Below are positions 45,317 to 53,392 of a stretch of 64,000 nucleotides of DNA, in pieces. This stretch comes from an uncultured Clostridia bacterium (lineage in GTDB: Bacteria; Bacillota; Clostridia; Peptostreptococcales; Anaerovoracaceae): assembly GCA_934233735.1 (NCBI GenBank), contig CAKQGQ010000003.1, positions 62,001 to 126,000 on the forward strand. Direction: 5' to 3'. The translations under genes and the position numbers were made by a program. Positions within the stretch are counted from its first letter, which is position 1. The number at the start of each line of letters is the position of its first letter. The notes under the pieces were generated by a model. That model was not told the DNA's origin. It worked only from the letters and a program-made list of their open reading frames with translations, and searched no databases.

Positions 45317-45994
45317 CTATACGCTTCCTTTTGCAATCCGTTCTCCCTGTTCGATGACAAATTCTTTCAGCCGAAGCACATGCGCGTCCGCAATGCTTCT
45401 TGCAGCCTCGGTGTCACCGCTTAAAATCGCATCAAGAATTTCCTGATGCTCATACGGCATATTTCTGTATCTTGAAAAATCTTCATAATAGATATATCGA
45501 AATCTCAGCGCCAGCTCCTGAACCTGATTAATCATCTGAATCAGTGTTTTGTTGCCGCTGCAGTCCACAATCAGTTTATGGAAAAGCTCATCTTCCTTAA
45601 TGATTTCTTCCGTATGTCCGTTCTCCACTGCTTTCTTATAAGTCGCTGTAGCTTTCTTTAAAGTCTCAATTTCTTCATCGTTAATTTTTTTTGCCGCAAG
45701 TCCCGCTGCCATGCCTTCAAGGAACTCTCTGACCTCAAGGACATCGACCATGTCCTTAATGGATATGTCGGAGGCATAGGCGCCTCTTCTCGGTTCAATG
45801 CTTACAAGCCCTTCTTTTTCAAGCTTTCTGATCGCCTCTCTTATCGGGGTTCTGCTCACACCCATATCTTCAGCAAGCTCCACCTCCATCATCCGCGTTC
45901 CCGGAGGAATCTCACCAATCATAATCTGTCTCTTTAATTCTTCATATACAATTTCTCTTAAAGGTCTGTGATTCTGCAAATCAAAATTCAGCAT
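45317..45994 (-). CDS. GntR/FadR-family regulator
   Basis: 225 residues. Winged helix-turn-helix at the N-terminus (EELKRQIMIGEIPPGTRMMEVELAEDMGVSRTPIREAIRKLEKEGLV), then an all-helical FCD effector domain (~85-215) with conserved Asp/His positions that often bind a metal and small acid (DELFHKLIVDCSGN, MPYEHQEILDAIL, ADAHVLRLKEF). It overlaps ispE by 14 bases, and its RBS is in the ispE coding end. Ligand and targets are unknown. Confidence 0.93.
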   Translation of the reverse strand: MLNFDLQNHRPLREIVYEELKRQIMIGEIPPGTRMMEVELAEDMGVSRTPIREAIRKLEKEGLVSIEPRRGAYASDISIKDMVDVLEVREFLEGMAAGLAAKKINDEEIETLKKATATYKKAVENGHTEEIIKEDELFHKLIVDCSGNKTLIQMINQVQELALRFRYIYYEDFSRYRNMPYEHQEILDAILSGDTEAARSIADAHVLRLKEFVIEQGERIAKGSV

Positions 45995-46937
45995 TTTTCT
46001 TTCCTCCGATTTCTTTCATCGTCTGCGTCCAGTAAGCTTCATATCCTTGGGTGCGGATAGCAAGACATGCTTTCTTCGCTGCACCGTATGTGTCATACAC
46101 CGCCATAACGGTCGGCCCACTGCCACTCATAATCACCTTGCGAACGCCATCAGTCGCCTTCATTTTTTCTTTTAATGTATTTACTTCTTTATATCGGCTG
46201 CAGGTATAGACTTCCAGCACATTAATCATGTTTGAAAGCACTTTTTCCTGCTCTTCTGTTTTCAGTGCACGGACAAGCTCACTGATATTCGGTCGTTGTG
46301 TAATGGTGCAGTCATCTATGCCCCTAAAAACTTCCTTTGTTGAAACGCCAAAAGCCGGTTTTGCAAGCACGAGATATTTTCTCATGCCCTTTTTTAACGC
46401 TCTCAGTTCGTCACCGGTACCGCTGCCCAGTGCACACTCATATGCGGTATTCTGAACCAGAACTAAAAATGGTATATCGGCTCCCAGTGCCTTACTCATT
46501 TCACAAAGCCTGCGCGTACTCAGCCGCATTTTCCACAACCGATTCAGTGCAATCATGACAGACGCCGCATTGGAGCTTCCGCCACCCAGACCTGCCGCAA
46601 CCGGGATTCTTTTTTCAATATGTATGAAAAGTCTGCCCTGTTTGCCCGCAGTCTCCGCCATGATGCGCGCCGCTTTGTAAGCTAGATTTCGTTCATCTGT
46701 CGGCAAGTACGGCTTGTTTGTCGAAACGATGATTTCCATTTTTTTCGGGTAGTTTCCGTTTTTGTCCACTCCCCCTGCTTCTTCCCAGCGCATTTGAATA
46801 CTGTCTGCAAGCTGGACCTTCTGCATAACCGTTTCCAGCAGATGGTATCCATCCTCGCGTGTTCCAAGCACATCCAAGGCCAGATTCACCTTGGCATATG
46901 ACTTGATTTTCACTTCGTGCACCTTCGGCTTCAACAT
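45981..46937 (-). CDS. ispE: 4-diphosphocytidyl-2-C-methyl-D-erythritol kinase
   Basis: 318 residues from the ATG at 46937 after AGGAG; a long basic in-frame upstream stretch overlaps the previous gene and is rejected. MEP-pathway GHMP kinase of isoprenoid synthesis. Motifs: IKSYAKVNLALDVLGTREDGYHLLETVMQ, the GHMP loop PVAAGLGGGSSNAASVMIAL, and the C-terminal MSGSGPTVMAVYD. Followed by the overlapping GntR gene. Confidence 0.96.
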   Translation of the reverse strand: MLKPKVHEVKIKSYAKVNLALDVLGTREDGYHLLETVMQKVQLADSIQMRWEEAGGVDKNGNYPKKMEIIVSTNKPYLPTDERNLAYKAARIMAETAGKQGRLFIHIEKRIPVAAGLGGGSSNAASVMIALNRLWKMRLSTRRLCEMSKALGADIPFLVLVQNTAYECALGSGTGDELRALKKGMRKYLVLAKPAFGVSTKEVFRGIDDCTITQRPNISELVRALKTEEQEKVLSNMINVLEVYTCSRYKEVNTLKEKMKATDGVRKVIMSGSGPTVMAVYDTYGAAKKACLAIRTQGYEAYWTQTMKEIGGKKNAEF

Positions 46938-46947
46938 CGCAAAACTC

Positions 46948-47811
46948 CTATTTTTTCTTTCCTTTTCCTTTTGCCTTCGCCTTTTGCGCTTTTCTTCTTT
47001 CTTCTTCTGCCTTCTCGGCTTCTGCAATTGCCTTACGTCCGGTTATATATTTTCCGCCTGCCGCAGAAATCGGGCGAGGTCCCTTCACATGATACTTTCC
47101 GTCATCATAGTAATCATCCTCATCCTCTTCAGCAGCCGCTTTTTTCGCAGCCTTCGCCGCTCTCTTTTCTTTTTCCTTCTGGTCTCTTTCAACGATTTCT
47201 TCTACAGACTTTCCGGTTCTCTTGGCCTCTTTATACGGATTAACCTTTTCTTCCTTCGTTTTTCCGTTCTCTTCTTCTTTCTTCTTCGCGTTCTTTGCCG
47301 TTATAATCATCATACCGCCGAAGATAGCGAGCATCATCGCCATGTTAATCCACATATTTGCGTTCTGATTTAGGGTTTTAAACGATACGCTCTCTTCTTT
47401 TCCGAGTGTGTTTCCGTTATCGTCGGTAAAATCTGCAGAAAGCTTGAAAGTGTATGTTGAGCTCTGCTCGATTTTTACACCTTTATCTGCACTGCTATTG
47501 TCAAAAAGCACCAGAACTACGCCCGGTTCCTGTGTCGAATACAGAACCTGCGTCGGTAAAACATTTCCCTCTTCATCATATAGCTTTACGGCATTTTCAT
47601 TCGCCTTCTTCAGCTTCTCCTGCGTGAATGTCGTGTCAAAGTACAGCTTGACGCCCATGTTTTCAACTGCTGTACCTGTTGCACCATCCTTCGGATAAGT
47701 ATCCTTCAGTTCCAGCTTTCCGGCGCCGTCTGCCGCTGCTGCGAAGCAAAACGCAGTGGAAAGTACCGTCAAAATCACTACAAGGCTGAGAATTTTGCCT
47801 ATTCTTTTCAT
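46948..47811 (-). CDS. Membrane-anchored Ig-like domain protein
   Basis: 287 residues. Signal peptide (~1-25), one Big_5/SbsA-type Ig-like domain (~30-155, TYPKDGATGTAVENMGVKLYFDTTF ... YTFKLSADFTDDNGN), one membrane segment (~160-178, MWINMAMMLAIFGGMMIITA) and a long Lys/Glu/Ala-rich cytoplasmic tail (~180-287). An extracellular Ig domain linked to a charged cytoplasmic tail could couple wall and cytoplasm, but no function is known. It overlaps tadA by four bases. Confidence 0.8.
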   Translation of the reverse strand: MKRIGKILSLVVILTVLSTAFCFAAAADGAGKLELKDTYPKDGATGTAVENMGVKLYFDTTFTQEKLKKANENAVKLYDEEGNVLPTQVLYSTQEPGVVLVLFDNSSADKGVKIEQSSTYTFKLSADFTDDNGNTLGKEESVSFKTLNQNANMWINMAMMLAIFGGMMIITAKNAKKKEEENGKTKEEKVNPYKEAKRTGKSVEEIVERDQKEKEKRAAKAAKKAAAEEDEDDYYDDGKYHVKGPRPISAAGGKYITGRKAIAEAEKAEEERRKAQKAKAKGKGKKK

Positions 47812-48317
47812 TTCTTTGTGTCCTCCGATTTCTGTTCTTTTGTATTTTTTTTACGAGTTCTCAGTTCTCTGAAAAAGTCTCTTACAATTTCCTGACAACG
47901 AGTTTTAGTCAATCCTTCTTCTATTTCAAATACTTCAACCTGATGGTTGAGTTTCGGCTCCTGAACGATATTGAAAATTGAGCCGCATCCCCCTGCTTTC
48001 GGATCCATCGCGCCGATGTAGAGTTTTTCGATTCGCGCCCACACGAGAGCCCCTGCGCACATACTGCACGGCTCTACCGTCACATACATATTGCAGCCGG
48101 TAAGCCTGCGCCAGCCAAGAGTTTCTCCAAGCGCCTTTCCTGCCTGCCTTATGGCAACAATTTCGGCATGCGCGGTTGGATCTTTTTCTGTTTCCGTCAG
48201 ATTATGCCCTCTGCCGATGATTACACCGTCTTTTTCAATAACCGCTCCGATTGGGATTTCACCCTTGTCGCGGGCTTTTTCCGCTTCTTTCAAAGCCTCT
48301 AACATAAACTTTTCCAT
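47808..48317 (-). CDS. tadA: tRNA adenosine(34) deaminase
   Basis: 169 residues from the ATG at 48317 (MEKFMLEALKEAEKA, the usual family N-terminus); longer in-frame starts exist but lack an RBS. It deaminates A34 of tRNA-Arg to inosine. The zinc/catalytic motifs are PTAHAEIVAIRQA (His and Glu) and VEPCSMCAGALVWARI (two Cys). Overlaps the start of the Ig-like protein gene. Confidence 0.95.
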   Translation of the reverse strand: MEKFMLEALKEAEKARDKGEIPIGAVIEKDGVIIGRGHNLTETEKDPTAHAEIVAIRQAGKALGETLGWRRLTGCNMYVTVEPCSMCAGALVWARIEKLYIGAMDPKAGGCGSIFNIVQEPKLNHQVEVFEIEEGLTKTRCQEIVRDFFRELRTRKKNTKEQKSEDTKK

Positions 48318-48399
48318 ATACCTTAGAATCATATCATATTTTGGGGCATTATTCAACTGTATTTTGCATACAATTCTGTACAAAACATCAAGTTTTTCG

Positions 48400-48888
48400 T
48401 TAAACCTCTGAAATTCTCAGTGTTTTTTTGTCCAAAGCCGCAATCCAGTAGCCGTAGAGGAAGTCTGCGCGCTCGTCCTCGAGTTCTTCAAGATCTTCAT
48501 AAAATGCCTCTCCGCCCCGTATCGGCTGCCAAAGTGTGAACCCGGTTTTGCCTTCTGCCGGCTGCTCTTCCTTCAAAAAACGCCCCGGTATTCCGATGAA
48601 GTTTCCGTTTGCCGATTGTCCTATAATAAAATGTCCATATTTCTTCGCCGCTTCCGCCCCCTCCGGGCAAAAGCTTTCAAGCAGTTCTATTTTTGTTTCC
48701 TTATGCCAGTAGCTATGCGTTTCGTCGCGGGCGAAAAGCCTTTCCTCTGTCTCGCTTTCCTTGCCGGCCTGTTCTTGCAGTTTTGCACTGCCGGTCGCGC
48801 CCGCCTCATTTAGGTCTGCCGCTTCCCTTTGCTTTTGCATAAGCCTGCTCAAAAAATACATTACATATGGTCCGTACTGATTTCCCAT
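48400..48888 (-). CDS. Conserved clostridial hypothetical protein
   Basis: 162 residues. ATG at 48888 after GGAGG. Residues ~20-60 are low-complexity (Glu/Ala/Gly). The C-terminal half has KYGHFIIGQSANGNFIGIPGRF, GFTLWQPIRGG and DFLYGYWIAAL, resembling the C-terminal domain of a clostridial family of unknown function (DUF6128-like; from memory, not searched). No signal peptide or membrane segment. Confidence 0.7.
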   Translation of the reverse strand: MGNQYGPYVMYFLSRLMQKQREAADLNEAGATGSAKLQEQAGKESETEERLFARDETHSYWHKETKIELLESFCPEGAEAAKKYGHFIIGQSANGNFIGIPGRFLKEEQPAEGKTGFTLWQPIRGGEAFYEDLEELEDERADFLYGYWIAALDKKTLRISEV

Positions 48889-48951
48889 TGCCCTCCGCCT
48901 CCTTTTTTAGTAAAATATACATAGTATAATATGTAATCAGGGGGGCTTCTT

Positions 48952-49590
48952 ATGATAATGGATATTTTAGTTCTGGCAGTTTTCGCTCTATCGCTCTTCC
49001 TTTCCCTGCGCAAAGGTTTCGCGGCGGCACTCGCCGGATTTTTTAAAGGAATTGCCGCAGTCGTACTCGCATGGTTTTTCTGCGGTGACCTTGCCGCGAT
49101 GCTTTTGAAAGTCCCTGCTGTTCACACATTCGCTGTTCAAAAAATCTCGCAGCAGCTTTCCGTCCGCTGGGAGAACTCCGATATTTACAAAGCTCTCCCT
49201 GAGCTTTTCACTTCGGGGGAAAACAATATTTCGAATCTGCTCATCAATGAAGGTGCAGGCAGGCTTGCCGCGCTGTTTCTTACGATTCTCTCTTTCTTCT
49301 TGATTCTGGTGGGGGTTCGACTTCTCGCCTCTGCTGCCGAAAAGCTTTTTTCGCATAAGGAGCGCGGCGGTTTCATCGGTTTCTCGGACAGGCTTTTAGG
49401 TCTTCTGTTCGGAATCGTTATCGCAATTTTTAACATACTGCTTTTTCTGGCGCTCCTGCTTCCGCTGGTCGGCATCGTCGTTCCTTCCTGGAGTGAAACG
49501 CTGCCGCAATGGTTTGAAGGATCTTATGTCGCAAAGGATATTTACGACAATAATCTTTTGCTCATTCTGATTCGTGATTTTATTGTCTGA
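48952..49590 (+). CDS. CvpA-family membrane protein
   Basis: 212 residues. Four or five hydrophobic segments: ~2-20, ~27-45, ~100-122, ~143-175 and perhaps the C-terminus. N-terminus MIMDILVLAVFALSLFLSLRKGF and the FIGFSDRLLGLLFGIVIAI region are typical of CvpA. The family is linked to colicin V production in enterobacteria and to envelope stress elsewhere; the role here is unknown. RBS AGGGGGG six bases before the ATG. Confidence 0.85.
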   Translation: MIMDILVLAVFALSLFLSLRKGFAAALAGFFKGIAAVVLAWFFCGDLAAMLLKVPAVHTFAVQKISQQLSVRWENSDIYKALPELFTSGENNISNLLINEGAGRLAALFLTILSFFLILVGVRLLASAAEKLFSHKERGGFIGFSDRLLGLLFGIVIAIFNILLFLALLLPLVGIVVPSWSETLPQWFEGSYVAKDIYDNNLLLILIRDFIV

Positions 49591-49613
49591 TACGCATATT
49601 TTAAAAATATTGT

Positions 49614-49641
49614 TTGACTATACTATATATAGGTGTATAAT
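49614..49641 (+). promoter_or_regulatory. Strong promoter before the 92-aa gene
   Basis: TTGACT (49614-49619), a 16-base spacer and TATAAT (49636-49641). It lies 63 bases before the ATG, with an AT-rich leader. Confidence 0.75.
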
Positions 49642-49703
49642 ACATATATATAACGATAATAATCTAAATATAGGTTCAGTTTTACGAAAGAGAGGTACGG
49701 AAA

Positions 49704-49982
49704 ATGGGTGTCGCAGTAACCGGAAATGTGTCCCTAATGGAAGGAAAAGCCTATGTGGACTATCTTGAAAAGAAATATAACAGAAAGCTGAAAAAGCTGG
49801 ATGTCGCAATTGACGGCGATTATGCCGATTTAAATTATGAGTTTGAACCGGCTCCGTTTGAAAGAATACGGAGAATTACCGGCTATCTGGTAGGTACGAT
49901 GGACCACTGGAACGATGCGAAGGCTGCCGAAGAGGCCGACCGCGTGAAACACGATGTGTCGAGCGGCTTCGAAAGATTATAG
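49704..49982 (+). CDS. Small NrdD-like protein
   Basis: 92 residues. The second half, FERIRRITGYLVGTMDHWNDAKAAEEADRVKHD, closely resembles the C-terminal part of anaerobic ribonucleotide reductase (NrdD), but the glycyl-radical Gly region and zinc-finger cysteines are missing. The first half (GVAVTGNVSLMEGKAYVDYLEKKYNRKL) is not recognised. It may be a free-standing accessory or an annotated-by-similarity NrdD fragment with its own role. ATG after AGAGAGG. Confidence 0.75.
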   Translation: MGVAVTGNVSLMEGKAYVDYLEKKYNRKLKKLDVAIDGDYADLNYEFEPAPFERIRRITGYLVGTMDHWNDAKAAEEADRVKHDVSSGFERL

Positions 49983-50002
49983 TTTGAGAGTTTTTCCACT
50001 TA

Positions 50003-50044
50003 TTTAGCATTGTGCATAACACTTTTATTTAGCTTTGTGCTAAA
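50003..50044. promoter_or_regulatory. Paired operator-like elements before the HTH gene
   Basis: TTTAGC occurs at 50003 and at 50028, 25 bases apart. The second copy is a palindrome, TTTAGC-TTTGT-GCTAAA (50028-50044). The first is TTTAGCATTGTGCATAA. Both precede the HTH gene by 38-79 bases, so autoregulation is likely. Confidence 0.5.
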
Positions 50045-50081
50045 CTCTCTATTATACGCTATTCATTACGAGGAGTACGCA

Positions 50082-50507
50082 ATGCCAAAGAAAACTACCA
50101 CAAATCTTGAAAACGAGTTGAAGCGATGTGAAACGCTGGAAGATTTTTTGAATGTGAACAAAATGGAACTCGCTACAACCTCTCTCGCACAGCAGATTCA
50201 GGCTTTCATTGAAAGCAAAGGGCTCACCAGATCCGATGTCGTCAAAGCCTGCAATCTGAATGAGGTTTATGCTTATCAGATTATTTCAGGTGCCCGCAGA
50301 CCTTCCAGAGACAAGCTTTTGTGCCTATGCTTTGCGATGCGTGCTACCCTTGATGAAACACATGAGCTGCTCATTCATGGCGGATTTGCGCCTCTTTATG
50401 TGCGGAATCAGCGGGACAGCATTATCCTTTTTTCGATTTCCCATGATGAAACCATTATGCAGCTTAATCTTAGACTGTACGAGCACGGGGAGGCGTTGCT
50501 GGAATAA
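50082..50507 (+). CDS. Helix-turn-helix regulator
   Basis: 141 residues from the ATG at 50082 after GAGGAG; an in-frame upstream ATG at 50010 would run through the operator-like repeats and is rejected. HTH at ~38-95 (SLAQQIQAFIESKGLTRSDVVKACNLNEVYAYQIISGARRPSRDKLLCLCFAM), similar to XRE proteins. The C-terminus (~100-141) is beta/helical with GGFAPLYVRNQRDSIILFSI. Targets unknown; its own promoter region carries paired TTTAGC elements. Confidence 0.8.
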   Translation: MPKKTTTNLENELKRCETLEDFLNVNKMELATTSLAQQIQAFIESKGLTRSDVVKACNLNEVYAYQIISGARRPSRDKLLCLCFAMRATLDETHELLIHGGFAPLYVRNQRDSIILFSISHDETIMQLNLRLYEHGEALLE

Positions 50508-50533
50508 TTTTTTAGATTTGGATGATATTTCGC

Positions 50534-50592
50534 AAAAATATATTTTTTTCAACATCGAAATCGACAAAAAGTATATTTTTTTCAATATCAAA
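50534..50592. repeat. 33-bp tandem duplication
   Basis: TATATTTTTTTCAACATC at 50539-50556 recurs as TATATTTTTTTCAATATC at 50572-50589, offset 33, with a shared AAAAA lead-in. It lies between the HTH stop and the terminator. Confidence 0.6.
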
Positions 50593-50598
50593 GAATTA

Positions 50599-50635
50599 GG
50601 GCGGTCCAATCGGACCGCCCTTTGTGTATTTTTTG
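50599..50635 (+). terminator. Terminator after the HTH gene
   Basis: GGGCGGTCC pairs with GGACCGCCC around AATC, followed by TTTGTGTATTTTTT on the plus strand. The converging 873-aa gene stop is 4 bases further on. Confidence 0.8.
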
Positions 50636-50638
50636 TAC

Positions 50639-53260
50639 TTATTTCATCGTTCTGAAAGCCTTAGTTGAGTAGTCTGTATAGAACTTTTCGCCGTTGATGA
50701 TAACGAAAGCTCTTACTTTGTAGTAATATGTCTTACCCTTAACCAAGTCTTTGCTATTGATGTAACTTGTCTTAGTTGTTGTGAAGTAAGGAGTCTTGCC
50801 GTATCCGGAGAACTTCTTCGTGGATCTGTAGATTTCAAATCCGTCGAACTTCATTCCGTCCGGAATGTTCCAAGTAAGCTTGATGGCTCTCTTGCCTCTC
50901 AGCTTGGAATATTTGGATTTAGCCTTGAAGATTTCCTTATCTACGGAACCAACCGCCTTAATCTGAGCTTTTTCTTCAGTGGTGAGAACCTTGTCGATTT
51001 CTGCCTGCGCTGCTTCCCGGATTGCCTTTACTTCTTCTTCCGTCTTAGCGTTCTTGATGTCAGCTGCAGCCTTGTCAAGGATTGCCTTTACTTCTGCCTG
51101 TTCAGCATCATCGTACTTGTTAGCGGATGCTGCTGCGGAGATGGCAGTGTTAGCCTCAGTTTTCGCCTTGTCAAGCGGAGTTTCGGCAGGAGTTACGAAT
51201 CCACCGCCGCCGGAGGAGGAACCACCGGATGTGCCGCCGCCTGAAGTCTTGTTAACTTCTTCGACCGAGTACATTGAGAAATGATTAGTATCAAATGTGA
51301 GTTCGCCGGTTTCAGTATTGTAATTACAATCTACAGCAGTTTTATTTCCTACTGCATCTACATAGTATACCTGTGGCTTCTTGCTTGCATCTTGAAGTTG
51401 GTAACCTAAGTTTATGGTCGCAACACCATCCTCGAAATTAGAAATCGTTCCATTATCAGCCTCGGTTTCTAATGTCAAATCCACAATTTTCGTTGCACCT
51501 TCAAGGTTTTTTGCTACATTTGCATTTGTTACATCTTCTGCTTCAATGTTTTCGATGTTTAAGGTTACCGTCTGCTCCTTCTCATTTATCTTCGTCAGAA
51601 CCTTGTCATCAAATGTTACAGTAGCTAAATTTGTTTGAACCTCCATTGTGGTTTTATCTTGTACAATATTAATTTTATCTTGTCCGAATATGTCATTTGA
51701 GATAAATATCGATGCATTCTTTATATCGCACTTATCATTACTTGCTTCAAATCCTTCGTAGGATGTTTTTCTGGCATCATACTTCCAGTGATTGTCCCTG
51801 TTCTCAAATTTTTTGCTATCCCATTTCAAAAAATCTGCAACCGATCTCGTCCAAAGGAAAATATTTTTGTGAACAGTCTTTCCTGAAGCGTCGCTCAAAT
51901 ACGGATCTCTGCCGGTATAGTAAAGCCTGTATGCAAGTCCTTTTCTGTCTTTCCCCCTGTCGTATGAAATTTCCATTACGTCTGAGCCATCATTCACCAT
52001 ACTAAAGGAAAACGGATTTTCATTAGCCTTCACCTTTTCATACTTATCTCCGCCGACACAAACTTGAACTTCAATATCAGTTTCCGGATTTACTTTAACG
52101 AAGTAGTCCTCATCAATGCGTTTCATTTCACCGTCTGTGATGACATACTTAACATACTTCTTTTCTCTTGTATTCTTAAAAATACTTATAGTACCATATC
52201 CTAATGCTTCCCAATTTTCATCACTTTGTTTCTCCATATCGCAAAACTGGAGGATATATTCTTCAGGTTCATTTCTAACCTGAATGGTGAAGTATGCTTC
52301 CCACTTAGGGCTGTCCTTATCATCTGTAAATTTTAAGGTATAATATGATTCCTCCTTGCCAGATTCAATTGTGAACCCTTCGTTATCGCTTTTATTCGCT
52401 GAGCATTCTCTTTCTTCTTCCCAATCGTTATATACGACTTCCACATCATACTTGTTTAATTCATTGCCGTTATGCAAGACCTTGCCGGTAACACTCTTGT
52501 TTGGAGCCAAAACAATTACTTCTCCGGTTTTCTTTTCTATTCCATTAATTTGCAAAGCAACATTATGCGCACCTGCATCATCATTGGAAATATCGGTACC
52601 ATTCCAGATAAAGGTAGACTCGCAATTTTTTTCATCTTTTTGGTAACTGATAACTATATCACTCTTTCCGTTTCCCGTTGTAGTAAATTCCAGCTTGCCT
52701 TGTCCCTTATTTTCAACCTTTAAAACCGCACTGCTTTTCGCGGAAACAGTGTAATTTTCTGTGATTTCCTTTTCGCCAAACATAATTTGAGCAGTTGCCG
52801 TTTTTCTTCCGGTTATGTTTCTTCCGGTTTTCATAACGGTATTGTCTTCAAATTTCAATCGAATACCGGCAACAACCCTTACTGTCAAGGTGATTGTCTT
52901 ACCGCGATAAGTCAACGGCACTTCACAAGTTTCTCCCTCATTTGCTGTTCCGCCCATTCTGATTTCCATAACTTTTCCGTCAGGGCTTACTCCGGGAAAG
53001 CAAATTCCATTTGTCGGAGGTTCTGCCATCGGGTCCGCTATGCCCTCCGTAGATTCTACTTGTTTGCCGTCGAAATATATTGGCATTTCGCAAAGGCCGC
53101 CCTCTTCAATCTCAATGACCCCCTCGGTTATGTAATTCCCGTTATATTCAACGGACAATCCCATAGGAGGTTTAGATCCACCTTCTGCCCACGCCATGCT
53201 CGGCATCATGGTCAGTACCATGCAAAGCGTCAGCATAAGCGCAAAAACTTTTTTCTTCAT
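50639..53260 (-). CDS. Large secreted surface protein with FnIII-like tail
   Basis: 873 residues, ATG at 53260 after AAAGGAG. Signal peptide ~1-25 (ending MAWA). Beta-rich Ig-like regions span ~28-640, unlike known families at sight, ending in TFDTNHFSMYSVEE. A Gly/Ser linker (SGGSSSGGGGFV) leads to an Ala/Glu helical stalk (~690-765), then the basic C-terminal module (~775-873, KFDGFEIYRSTKKFSGYGKT ... YYYKVRAFVIINGEKFYTDYST) shared with the 1657-, 324- and 493-aa proteins. No cohesin or dockerin seen. Likely a wall-bound structural or adhesive protein. Confidence 0.78.
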   Translation of the reverse strand: MKKKVFALMLTLCMVLTMMPSMAWAEGGSKPPMGLSVEYNGNYITEGVIEIEEGGLCEMPIYFDGKQVESTEGIADPMAEPPTNGICFPGVSPDGKVMEIRMGGTANEGETCEVPLTYRGKTITLTVRVVAGIRLKFEDNTVMKTGRNITGRKTATAQIMFGEKEITENYTVSAKSSAVLKVENKGQGKLEFTTTGNGKSDIVISYQKDEKNCESTFIWNGTDISNDDAGAHNVALQINGIEKKTGEVIVLAPNKSVTGKVLHNGNELNKYDVEVVYNDWEEERECSANKSDNEGFTIESGKEESYYTLKFTDDKDSPKWEAYFTIQVRNEPEEYILQFCDMEKQSDENWEALGYGTISIFKNTREKKYVKYVITDGEMKRIDEDYFVKVNPETDIEVQVCVGGDKYEKVKANENPFSFSMVNDGSDVMEISYDRGKDRKGLAYRLYYTGRDPYLSDASGKTVHKNIFLWTRSVADFLKWDSKKFENRDNHWKYDARKTSYEGFEASNDKCDIKNASIFISNDIFGQDKINIVQDKTTMEVQTNLATVTFDDKVLTKINEKEQTVTLNIENIEAEDVTNANVAKNLEGATKIVDLTLETEADNGTISNFEDGVATINLGYQLQDASKKPQVYYVDAVGNKTAVDCNYNTETGELTFDTNHFSMYSVEEVNKTSGGGTSGGSSSGGGGFVTPAETPLDKAKTEANTAISAAASANKYDDAEQAEVKAILDKAAADIKNAKTEEEVKAIREAAQAEIDKVLTTEEKAQIKAVGSVDKEIFKAKSKYSKLRGKRAIKLTWNIPDGMKFDGFEIYRSTKKFSGYGKTPYFTTTKTSYINSKDLVKGKTYYYKVRAFVIINGEKFYTDYSTKAFRTMK

Positions 53261-53345
53261 ATTCTTCCTACTCCTTTCAGGCAATGAACCATCGCCATGT
53301 TAGTTAAAGATGTATCACTTCTAACATTTTAACATGAATGGAATT

Positions 53346-53382
53346 AAAAAACTTATGCACCATGCTAAGTGATAAGTTTTTT
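53346..53382 (-). terminator. Terminator of the kinase gene
   Basis: AAAAAACTTAT pairs perfectly with ATAAGTTTTTT across a 15-base loop, giving six T on the minus strand just after the kinase stop. The loop on the minus strand includes TTAGCATGGTGCATAA, close to the element at 50004-50019. Confidence 0.8.
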
Positions 53383-53392
53383 ATAGAAATTT

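Noticed and set aside
46938..47027. N-terminal basic extension of IspE (30 residues)
   Set aside because: It lies inside the end of the upstream gene and no RBS precedes it; the family starts at the KIKSYAKVN region.
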